Assembly: GCA_903813345.2 (NCBI GenBank)
Contig: CAIIXF020000348.1
Span: 1-21,000 of the forward strand
Reading direction: 5' to 3'
Origin: Owenia fusiformis
Taxonomy: Eukaryota > Annelida > Polychaeta > Sabellida > Oweniidae
Length of the DNA stretch: 21,000 nucleotides
Shown here: positions 1 to 8,451 of the stretch, one piece after another
Layout: the number at the start of each line of letters is the position of its first letter
Position numbering within the stretch: the first letter of the stretch is position 1
Notes under the pieces: model-generated
Databases searched by the model: none
What the model was told of the DNA's origin: nothing
What the model saw: only the letters and a program-made list of their open reading frames with translations
Made by a program: the position numbers and the translations under genes

Positions 1-941
1 GATTATTGCTAACATTGGACTGTGTGAGGTTGGCAGACATGGCGAACAGTGGACTGTGTAGGGTTGGCGAACAGATATTCTTGAAGATTCTTTGCCCAGC
101 TGCTTCAGCTATAGGCTAGAGTCATTATTGGCAAACAGATATTCCTTAAATATTCCATTGCCCAGCTGTTTTCAGCTATAGGCTTGGTCATTATTGGAGT
201 TGTCTAACATTGGACTGTGCGGGGTTGGCAAACATGGCGAACAGATATTCCTTGAACATTCTTTGCCCAGCTGCTTCAGCTATAGGCTAGATTGTTATTG
301 GCGAACAGATATTCCTTAAAGATTCCATTGCCCAGCTGTTTTCAGCTATAGGCTTGGTCATTATTGGAGTTGTCTAACATTGGACTGTGCGGGGTTGGCA
401 AACATGGGGACTGTGGACTGTGCGGGGTTGGTAAACATGGCGAAAAGATATTCCTTGAACATTCTTTGCCCAGCTGCTTCAGCTATAGGCTAGAGTTGTT
501 ATTGGAGAACAGACATTCCTTTAAGATCCCATTGCCCAGCTGCTTCAGCTATAGGCTTGGTCATTATTGGAGTTGTCTAACATTTGACTGTGCGAGGTTG
601 GCAAACATGGCGATTGTGGACTCTGGGGTTGGTAAACATGGCGAACAGAACATTCTTTGCCCTGCTGCTTCAGCTATAGGCTAGATTGTTATTGGCGAAC
701 AGATATTCCTTAAAGATTCCATTGCCCAGCTGTTTTCAGCTATAGGCTTGGTCATTATTGGAGTTGTCTAACAATGGACTGTGCCGGGTTGGCAAACATG
801 GCGAACAGATATTCCTTGAACATTCTTTGCCCAGCTGCTTCAGCTATAGGCTAGATTGTTATTGGCGAACAGATATTCCTTAAAGATTCCATTGCCCAGC
901 TGTTTTCAGCTATAGGCTTGGTAATTATTGGAGTTGTAAAT
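1..941. repeat. Tandem repeat array, unit about 170-203 bp
   Basis: About five copies of a compound unit follow one another. The landmark TTGTCTAAC (or a close variant) falls near 6, 201, 371, 574, 765 and 935, giving spacings of about 195, 170, 203, 191 and 170. Each unit has two related halves: one ends in CAGCTGCTTCAGCTATAGGC, the other in CAGCTGTTTTCAGCTATAGG, each followed by an ACAGATATTCCTT-like block. Length differences come mainly from an extra block of about 20-33 bp around GGACTGTGCGGGGTTGG, which is itself sometimes doubled (for example 385-440). Open frames across the array are by-products of the repeat. The array begins before the window and ends abruptly near 941. Confidence 0.9.
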
Positions 942-1484
942 CTAATAAATTATGAATTGTTTTTTAAATGGTAAGTGGTCATCATTTATTAGAAAACTGC
1001 AAACGCCTTATTAATATGGTATAATAAATAATATTAATATATGGTACATTTATATTATTTTTAAGCATTTCCAGGTGACCATTGCGATACCTTATCAGAT
1101 AAGTATATGCTTCATTTATTTTTTCTCGTCAACATTTTCATTTAACATTAATTAACTTCTAAATGAAAATATAAACCATACTTTCAATTTTTACACCTGA
1201 TATATGCATACATTATACCATTCCGGATTTAAAGGTCTGTCCGTTCCTTTGTCATTAATTTTATTCAGACTATTTTTAATTACTACCACAACTGAAGATG
1301 AGCAATACTTTCTTATCATATATATGGTTGTAGTGTACGCAAATAATTTTCATTGTAACTTGATTTGATGTGCATCCTATTTCAGGATGCTGACAAAGAT
1401 CATTGTGATGCTCAGCTGTTATAGGCTATAAATTACAGGAAAGTGAAAGGAAGAACTCCCAACAGCCCCAAGCCAGTAAGTATA
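942..1484. other. AT-rich spacer, no gene seen
   Basis: Low-GC sequence with many stops in all frames. The only recognisable element is an isolated CAGCTGTTATAGGCTATAA near 1414. It resembles the CAGCTGTTTTCAGCTATAGG block of the upstream array and may be a decayed, detached piece of it. Confidence 0.5.
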
Positions 1485-1506
1485 CAGGGTGACCCAGAAA
1501 GAAACA
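1485..1506 (+). repeat. Solo mariner-type transposon end
   Basis: TACAGGGTGACCCAGAAAG at 1483 onward is nearly the same as the left end of the complete element 60 bp downstream (TACAGGGTGACCGGAAAG). It has the TA dinucleotide expected at an IS630/Tc1/mariner insertion. No matching right end is seen before the next element starts, so it is read as a terminal remnant or a second, truncated copy. Confidence 0.6.
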
Positions 1507-1544
1507 GAATTGGTGATGCCATTAGTAGATCAGGCATTGTAATA

Positions 1545-2537
1545 CAGGGTGACCGGAAAGAAAGGAGACCATTGAAGTAATCAATTTCTCCTAAACTAGA
1601 CAAGTGCCATCAATGAAATTTTGCATACACTGGAACAGTTATATGGAAATTTGTTACTGAAGGTTTCAATACAAGCATTCAACTGGTTCAGGAGCTATGA
1701 TCATTTACATAACATGCTCCAAATAGGCACAATTGAGACCAACGCAGAGTTGGATTCATATGGCAAACTACCCTTACATGTTCTGCCCTCTATGGCATTA
1801 TTATGGCATTACATATAGCAGTGATTGCCTTCTTTAGGTCAACAATAGTCTGAGGATTGTTTTGGTATAGATTGTCTTTCAAATATCCATACAAAAAGAA
1901 ATCAGCAGGATTCAAGTCTAGGCTGTAATGGCAATGAAGGGTTATCTGACATGTGGTTCATCATCCTGTTGCCAAAGTGCTGATTTACCCAATCTTAAGA
2001 GTCACTTTAGGTATTGGGCATAGTGCCATGTTACTAAAACCACTATATGGCACAATTAAATCCAATATGGAAACCAAGGGCTGCCCAAAACCTCCTTAGG
2101 ATGATACTGTAACTGAGTGGGACCACTGAGTCAGAAGCCATAGGTCAGATAAGCTTCGTCTCCATACACCTCAAATTTGAATCCACCTGATTTCTTTTTG
2201 TGGGGCAATTTGAAAGACAATGTGTACCAAAACAATCCTGAGACAATTGCTGACCTAAAGGTGGCAATAAATGCTAAATGTAATGCCATAACAAGGTCGG
2301 AATATGTAAGGGTATTTGCCAAATGTATCCAGCTCTGCGTTGGTCTCAATTGCGCCTATTTGGAGCATGTTATTTAAATGATCATAGCTCCTGAACCAGT
2401 TGACTGCTTGTATTGACACTTTCAGGAACAAATTTCCATAGAACTGTCCTGATGTATGCAAAATTTCATTGATGTCACTAGTCTATTTTAGGAGATATTG
2501 CCTATTTCAATGGTCTCCTTTTTTTCCGGTCACCCTG
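1545..2537. mobile_element. Palindromic IS630/Tc1/mariner-type element with ~370-bp inverted arms
   Basis: The outer ends CAGGGTGACCGGAAAG (1545) and the reverse complement of CCGGTCACCCTG (ending 2537) are inverted copies and each abuts TA (1543-1544, 2538-2539), the usual target of this superfamily. The similarity runs far beyond a normal terminal repeat. About 1545-1920 is an inverted, diverged copy of about 2170-2537, and both arms carry the 3' end of a transposase gene facing inward-to-outward. The central 1921-2170 is unpaired. The element cannot encode a full transposase, so it would need one in trans. It probably arose by joining two 3' halves head to head. Confidence 0.8.
2177..2377 (+). 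pseudogene. Transposase C-terminal fragment (IS630/mariner-type, DDE_3-like)
   Basis: This open frame of 66 codons ends in TAA and reads PDFFLWGNLKDNVY near its start, then NNPETIADLK, and finishes CAYLEHVI. The pattern matches the last part of DDE/DDD transposases of the mariner/IS630 group: the P-D-F-F-L-W-G stretch after the third catalytic acid, then NNP-TI--LK and a terminal --LEHVI. The catalytic core and the N-terminal DNA-binding part are absent, and there is no real start codon (it opens in frame with TTG). The mirror copy in the left arm (minus strand, about 1910 down to 1720) is further decayed, with frame breaks around the repeated TGGCATTA at 1793-1815. Confidence 0.75.
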
Positions 2538-2539
2538 TA

Positions 2540-3209
2540 TCTCTTAACATAAAGAATATCTGGAGCATAGATTTTATTCAAAAATATCCGAACCTTAACT
2601 TATTAAGATTTGTTATTGCATTTTACCTACATTATTGAAGAAATCAATAAATTTATAAAGTTATCTGCTACTCAGTGAGAGGGTAGAGTGAGACTAAAAT
2701 TGTGAAAATTTATAAGATTATTCATGTAATGTAACAAATCATTCAGTAAGACCTGTTTAATCCTGTGAAACAGTGTATCATTTCTATTTATTAATGATAT
2801 ATTACATTAATTTAGTGGCCATACCAAGAGCTACTAGGGTGGCTACTGTCAAAATCATAGATGCCTGGCAGGGGGTGGTTGATGGCAAGGATGGCAAGGA
2901 TGAAAGGAGCAGATTAAATTTGTATTGGGAGACTGGAAAAGATAGTTGGAAAATAACAGGTAATGTTGAATTCCACCAATCAAAATATAATAGAAGCAAT
3001 CTTCGGAGCTGTCAGGTTAATGACTTCATTTGAATAAATGGTTGAGCTGTCAGGTTACAATATATTGTTCAACTGGCAGAACATTAAAAACAGTTGATCC
3101 CAAATGTATGGTGGAGTTGCAAGGTTAATGGCTACATCTTGCTGGAGCTGCCATTGTTATATGGTGGAGCTGCCAGCATTATTCACATAAAAGTTTACAG
3201 ATTTTACAG
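2540..3209. other. Spacer with short dispersed GAGCTG motifs
   Basis: No gene is recognised. Between 3005 and 3180 a short motif recurs loosely in direct orientation: GAGCTGTCAGGTTAATG (3006), GAGCTGTCAGGTTAC (3043), GGAGTTGCAAGGTTAATGG (3114), GGAGCTGCCA (3144) and GGAGCTGCCAGC (3166). An open frame at 2773-3033 includes GATGGCAAGGATGGCAAGGATG (a 9-bp direct duplication) but shows no family match. It may be intron or lost exon of the pseudogene that starts next. Confidence 0.35.
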
Positions 3210-4670
3210 ATGCCAGGAGAAGAAAGACTCTTAAGAACTTTTGTCAGACGAGATGGTCAGCACACCATGATAGCTACCAACACTTTTACCAGGCGTATGT
3301 ATGGGTGGTAAGTACAATGTTACACACGGTGTATGCATAATCCTAGGAAATGAAAATATGTAAATCATTCACTCTTAGATTATTAAAGTCACTTTTTGTA
3401 ATTGATTTTAATATTATCTTTATCTATTATAATTATTATCTTGAAATTCTACAATTTTGTGTAATTTTCCTATTTTCCACCCATCTTGAATGCCTAAATA
3501 AAAAAAATTGGTCATTTCCTTTCCTTTTGCCATAGCAACGTTATCCAAGCTAATTTACTCAACTTTATTTATGAAACCTTTTGAAAGAGTACTACATCAA
3601 TTGAATATAACATGCTTTACAGGTAATGGCCTTGGAGAAAGTTACACATGGGTGACTTCAAGATGACCAGCTCTACAACCAGGATATTATAGGTGCAAAT
3701 CAGGATGCAGAGTCAAAGACCAAAGTCACAGGACATTTAAATGCCATAACCAAATCATATGAGGCGAAAAAATTATCAAAGGTTTGCTTTGTAGCAGTTG
3801 ACAGTCAAAATTGTATACTTTTTCAACCGATAAAACATGTGTATCTAGACTTAGGATCAGTCTTAACAATAAACCTTACTTTATGTTTTCTCTAGGTATC
3901 TGATGTCACAATATCATTTGAGGTGACAACTTATCAAAGGTCTACTTTGGAGCAGTCAATAGTCAAAATTGTAAACTCTACCATTACCAAATCATTATCT
4001 TAAGGATAGAACAGCATCAGACTCTGATAGAAAACACTCCTGCTAATAAGCCCAAGGACTATTATGGAGAATAGTAGCAGTGCCATTCCTGGATCACATC
4101 ATCCAAAGTCTCAGCTCCAAATTCTCAGGTAATTGATTTTGATAAGTTTAATAATTCCAACATACACAGTTTGAAAGGGATATTGCATACTAGTAATATA
4201 TCAGTTTGTTTGTTTATTTATTGTTCAACTCAGTATGTTTTTGACTGATGTGAGGCATTTATTGCTGTCTAACAATTGTTGCAACTTGAGTAGCCACAAC
4301 TTTAGTTTGTCACCCTATGATTCAGCATTGGACAGATTATTGGCAGTACCTGCTACCATTGTGATGAAAAGGGATAACTCTTTCTTATAAAGCAACAAAT
4401 AACTTTCCAGATCTGTCAGTGAAGGCTTCCAGGCTGCCCTATCTAGTGCCAGAAAACAGCCCTAACATTGATGAGCTAGCAGACATGTACAGGAATGAGC
4501 TGCCATCTGCAGATATTATTGGAACAGAGCTGAATCGGTGGAAATATATAAACAGTGTGGTACCAGAGAACAAGCGTGCATCAACAATGGCCGAAGCCAC
4601 TAAAGTCTGTGACAAGACATTATTTCCAAACATTTATGTTTTACTTTTACTTTTTTTTTTACTTTACTAT
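3210..4670 (+). pseudogene. Decayed hAT-family transposase-like gene (P52rIPK/THAP12-like), four exon fragments
   Basis: Four coding fragments in the right order match vertebrate/invertebrate P52rIPK/ZMYM-type domesticated or free hAT transposases. Fragment 1 (3210-3307) reads KTLKNFCQTRWSAHHDSY and is followed by donor GTAAGT. Fragment 2 (3623-3781) reads VMALEKVTHG, then an in-frame TGA at 3653-3655. Fragment 3 (about 4006-4128) reads ENTPANKPKDYY, then a one-base frameshift near 4064, then AVPFLDHIIQSLSSKFS and donor GTAATT. Fragment 4 (4411 onward) follows TTTCCAG and reads MYRNELPSADIIGTELNRW and FPNIYVLL, the start of the hAT C-terminal dimerisation region, before running into a T-rich tract. 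Intron phases agree (phase 0 between 1 and 2, phase 1 between 3 and 4), so this looks like an intron-bearing copy, not a retrocopy. The N-terminal part and the final ERSFS-type segment are missing. Family membership is inference from motif recall. Confidence 0.6.
3757..3980 (+). repeat. Diverged direct duplication, ~158-bp offset
   Basis: About 3757-3822 and 3915-3980 share the order ATCATATGAGG / ATCATTTGAGG, TTATCAAAGG, then TAGCAGTTGACAGTCAAAA / GAGCAGTCAATAGTCAAAA and ATTGTA-ACT. TTATCAAAG falls at 3773 and 3931. The duplicated block straddles the proposed 3' end of pseudogene fragment 2, so one copy of a possible splice donor was duplicated with it. Confidence 0.6.
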
Positions 4671-5066
4671 TAAAAGTGAAAAATCAACATTATACAGTGA
4701 TATATTGCTGTATGTATGCTTACACTACAGTATTAATGTGAGGCCAGGGTCTGCAATAGTATATTAACTTATGTTTTACAGATATAAATAATTCCTTGAT
4801 CTGCTGTACATTTACATCACTCACTGGCTCTAAATATAGGACCCATTCAGGTGAAATTGGAGATATTGTGTGGTGTATTTATTTGAGAACAACTTTAGTA
4901 CACTTGACATTATTTCCTTAGGCCTAATAAACATAGTATTTACAATAACTTGTCTGTAAAGTGATAAAGGAATTGACAAAAATTTTAAAATTACCTCCTG
5001 TTCAAGTTCCAATCATTTTCATAGATTATATTGATAGATTTAATATCTATGGATATGGTATTGCTT
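4671..5066. other. AT-rich spacer, no gene seen
   Basis: Starts with the T-rich end of the pseudogene. Stops are frequent in all frames and I recognise no RNA gene, element end or conserved motif. Confidence 0.4.
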
Positions 5067-6470
5067 GTTGAGGACCACACAACATTACCATTTATCATTT
5101 ATTTGAGATTTAAGCAGGGGTCCATTTTTTAAAGAAAAAATCATTTTAAAAGAGTTCTAATGAATAGATAATAAATAAGTACAAAAGTATGCATTATCAT
5201 ATATCAAGAGCATTATGTAGTTTCAACTGAAAAATTAGATCAAAATGGAATCTTAAGTTCGCACTGGGGGGTATAACTCATCAAACACTGTATAATTTTT
5301 TAAAGCTTATTGCTACAGCTTAATGTTTTTAATTTGCTTTTGCAAGTTAGGATTATATCATTGACCATTTATGAATTTTTGAGCACAATACAGGTTTCAT
5401 CCTGATGTCTACAACCTAATTCGTATATTGGCATGTCACAAATGGGGGGGACATTGACCTCCACTTGGGGATCTATATTGCTTATATGATTTCAATATTA
5501 CAATAATGTCGGTATCATTATAAACAGGCACTAAATAAGTGTAGACTATTATAAATTTTATTAAGGTTAGTATCATATCCTAACAATATAAATTGGTTTA
5601 AATAGTTATAATTGAATCATTTGCATTTTCTGAATTTTTCAAAAATCTTAAAATAGTTCACATTTTCATTTCAGTGGTAATAATATTAACAACATCATTA
5701 ATGCGGCAATATTAAACGAATACTGGATGATCAGGAGCTGGATATGGCCGAATACCTATTCAAGAAACAAATATTGTGCGAGACGGTATTAATTAATTTC
5801 AATGGAAAGTTTGGGTTGAATGACTCCATTTTTACTGGTCAAGCTGCTTTTATAGTGGAGGCTCTGTCTTTAAACATCAAAACAATTGGCAGATCAGCAA
5901 AAACAAGTTGATGTTAAAAGAAAGTGAACTAAGTGGAACCATTATTTTTAATCATTTTGAATGCAAAATAATAACCAGACAGATGATCTTATTTCAATTA
6001 AACACATAAAATATGTCAAACTAATAAACTAGTAAACTTCAAAAATATCAAAATCTAATATTTTTGTTGACCCCTGTTAAACCCCTCAATAATAACTAAA
6101 CCGTAGTGTTCACAGGTCCTCAACAGGTGAAAATGTATGTAGTGATATATATTTTATCATTTAAGCATATCAATATAATTGGTGGATCAGTCAAAAACAG
6201 GATGATGTTAAAAGAAAGTGAACTAAATGGAACTATTACTAGTATTTTTAATCATTTTGAATGCAAAATATAATCAGGCAGACGATCTTATTTTCAATTA
6301 AACAGATAAAATCAATAGGTCATGCTAATAACCTTCCCAAAAATCCATAAGTAGATAATCCGTTGTAAACTTCACAAATACATATATCAAAATTTAATAT
6401 ATTTTATTTTTCTGGACCCCTGTTAATCCCCTCAATAATAAGTAAATGGTAATGTTGACAAGTGCTCAAC
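5067..6470. mobile_element. TIR-bounded DNA element with duplicated 3' end (unclassified)
   Basis: The left end (5067-5124) begins GTTGAGGACCACACAACATT and reaches AGGGGTCCA. Its reverse complement matches the right end 6412-6470 (TGGACCCCTG ... AAATGGTAATGTTG ... GCTCAAC) and, a second time, 6067-6124 (GACCCCTG ... GGTCCTCAAC). That gives inverted ends of about 58 bp, with two nested possible right ends. No clear target duplication was found, so the superfamily is left open. The interior is AT-rich and includes one reading frame at 5702-5911. Either right end could define the original element. Confidence 0.5.
5702..5911 (+). CDS. Unassigned open frame, 69 codons, no start codon
   Basis: Reading from just after an in-frame stop, the frame is open for 69 codons and ends at TGA 5909-5911. 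The translation has a protein-like composition (for example ILDDQELDMAEYLFKKQ and GKFGLNDSIFTGQAAF) in a region where other frames are stop-rich. A possible splice acceptor (CATTTTCATTTCAG) lies at about 5660-5673, but using it leads into a different open frame that stops earlier. The last dozen codons overlap the start of the downstream tandem duplication. I do not recognise a family. It could be an exon remnant carried by the surrounding TIR element, or chance. Confidence 0.2.
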   Translation, partial: CGNIKRILDDQELDMAEYLFKKQILCETVLINFNGKFGLNDSIFTGQAAFIVEALSLNIKTIGRSAKTS

Positions 6471-6500
6471 ATTTAAACTCATCAAAACGATTGGAGGATG
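5875..6500 (+). repeat. Two-and-a-bit copies of a ~300-bp direct repeat
   Basis: Copy 1 starts at 5875 (CATCAAAACAATTGGCAGATC), copy 2 at 6166 (CATATCAATATAATTGGTGG), and a third start appears at 6480 (CATCAAAACGATTGGAGGAT) but soon loses similarity. Within the copies, GATGTTAAAAGAAAGTGAAC, TTTTTAATCATTTTGAATGC and GACCCCTGTTAA-CCCCTCAA recur in the same order. Spacings are 291 and 314 bp. Copies differ by scattered changes and small indels, so the duplication is old. Confidence 0.8.
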
Positions 6501-6693
6501 AACAGGAGGAAACATTAAATGTGAGTTAATGTTAAGGCTTACCTGAAAAATTCCTTTATCACTAGTACATGTAGTAGCATGTTTTATATTAGAAGGGTAT
6601 CATGAAAATATTTCATTTACTTTTTTAGTGTATTTTTGTCTATTATACCTTGTATGAACCCTAAATGTGTGTCTTAAATAAGTCTGTATGTAC

Positions 6694-6716
6694 AGGGTGG
6701 GCCAATAAAAATTGGA
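6694..6716 (+). repeat. Second mariner-like left end
   Basis: GTACAGGGTGGGCCAATAAAA resembles the left end of the element beginning 174 bp downstream (GTACAGAGTGGGCCAAAAAT) and, more loosely, the CAGGGTGACC ends at 1485 and 1545. No right partner was found for it. Confidence 0.45.
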
Positions 6717-6864
6717 ACATTTTTCTATTCATTATTTTTCTATTGTAAGATCTGTCACCAGTTATGAATCCTTGTTTATCTGCTATGGTTCTATTTGCAA
6801 AAATCTACCAATGGTGTGTCAGTTTCATTTTTATCATCATTTCTCATATACTAAAATACACATG

Positions 6865-7323
6865 TACAGAGTGGGCCAAAAATCATTTGAAATGCATGGA
6901 TTTCATTTTGCAGGATATGCAGTAATCAATTTCAAAATTGTAAATGAATCTTTAGGTTTTTTTAATTATAAAGATAAACAGACACTAGGGGTCTATTTGA
7001 AAAAATCCAGATTTTGGGATGTTGATTGAAGCAACATTTTAGAAGTGATATTATTACTCATTCCTTAACACATTATTCAGTATGTCCGAGAAACACTTGG
7101 AGAAGAGTGCTTAGATTATTAGAAAACAATTCCAAGACAAAAAATGGAGTAATAAAGTATCATAAGACAAATAAATAAGATGAAGTAAAACTGATTCAGC
7201 ATCACAAAAAATGTGATTGAGAAATTTTTACAGGGAAAGCTATTCAGTACTCTGTGATCTTATTAGTGACAATGAAGATCATTAACAAAATGAACAAAAA
7301 CGATGTTTCCAACCCACTTTGTA
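6865..7323. mobile_element. Short mariner-like non-autonomous element
   Basis: The left end TACAGAGTGGGCC (6865) pairs with the reverse complement of the right end AACCCACTTTGTA (ending 7323): TACA-AGTGGG is shared, with TA at both boundaries. The interior of about 430 bp is too short for a transposase. A 30-codon stretch beginning near 7087 (RNTWRRVLRLLENNSK in one frame) could be a scrap of transposase C-terminus, but similarity is weak. The open frame 6712-7029 crosses the element edge and is not regarded as a gene. Confidence 0.4.
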
Positions 7324-8365
7324 TCTGTACATTATTACAAGAATGAAAATCATTTGCAAAATGGTTTAGATCTAAAACTTTCTTTAATTCTTGTCAAGAG
7401 ATGTGCTGTCAACCTGACAGTTCTAAGAGACGTTCTTAGAGACAAAACTGGATCACCATTCTTGGTATAGCCTTTTGAAGATTATTAATTGATAACCTCA
7501 ATTATCTCACTTAAATGGCCAGGTGCAGTATTGAAAGTAGTTTTAGACAGTCATATCTTTCACTCTGATTACTCTCTGGCCATAAATATAATGGTTTTTA
7601 TGAACCACTATTTTTATTAAAACAATATGGTTTCTTTCATCGAATAATTATGAATAGGGACCAGATCATGTCAACATTTTTTTCAAAAAAGTGAAAACAT
7701 TTACTGAAACGATGATATTCTTTTTCTCATTTTTATTGCATGAAAAGATTATTCAACAAAACAAGGGGTCAAACAACGTATTCAAAGTTCAAAAGTAGAA
7801 TGGTATTGGAAGATATGACTGTCTTAAATCACTTGCCATACTCTATCTGCAATTGTTTTCTGATAGGCCTATCTTGTATTTTGAATTTTTATATCTCCTA
7901 TATGTTTCAAAAGGAAACACAATTGTAGCGAACACAGTGGGGGTTAATCATTCCTAATGATATAATTTGACTTTATCATAAACTGATAAAGAGCATTCAT
8001 ATGTTCCAAACTTAAAGGAAATACTGCTTATTTAATGTTCAGAACATTGCCATATTTGGGGAATATATCTATGACAGTGTTTCAATACATCAATCTATTA
8101 TTTGCGTGTTAATTCCCCGAGGTTAATGCCTTGTTGTTAGTATGAGATTAGACGTAATACATTTATAATTTATTATTTTCTTACAATAAAACTTTAATAC
8201 ACATTTGAAAAAGTGTTAATAGTTAAATATATAGTGTTGGTTGATGGCATTTGGTGACTGTAAAAAATGGAGTCTTTATTTCTATTTCCTATTATTATCA
8301 TTGCTAGAAATCATGATGATTTGCGATCACTGGATGAATTCTTTCTTGTAGTGACGTTACAGTTA
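7324..8365. other. AT-rich spacer, no gene seen
   Basis: No convincing coding frame, RNA gene or element end. There is a short imperfect inverted pair TTCTAAGAGACGTTCTTAGA at 7421-7440 and little else. Confidence 0.4.
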
Positions 8366-8373
8366 GGCCACAC
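8366..8373. repeat. hAT target-site duplication, left copy
   Basis: GGCCACAC immediately precedes the hAT end TAGGGCCGTGCC and is repeated exactly after the right end (11085-11092). Eight bases is the duplication length of the hAT superfamily. Confidence 0.85.
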
Positions 8374-8451
8374 TAGGGCCGTGCCATTCGACCGGAATCG
8401 GTCCGAACCGCGGACTTTTGTTAAAATACCGTAATTCGGAATTTTAATATC

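Noticed and set aside
364-684. Open frame of 106 codons on plus
   Set aside because: It lies wholly in the tandem array and its translation simply repeats the array unit (GLCGVGKHG and SCFSYRLE blocks). It has no family match.
1621-1818. Open frame on plus similar to the minus frame 2255-2461
   Set aside because: The two are the same sequence seen in the inverted arms of the mariner-type element. They run antisense to the true transposase fragment.
6712-7029. 105-codon frame beginning at the solo mariner end
   Set aside because: It crosses the boundary of the downstream element and its composition looks like translated AT-rich repeat. The YRVGQK stretch is just the translated terminal repeat.
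7740-7928. 62-codon plus frame
   Set aside because: AT-rich, no motif, no splice or promoter context. Probably chance.
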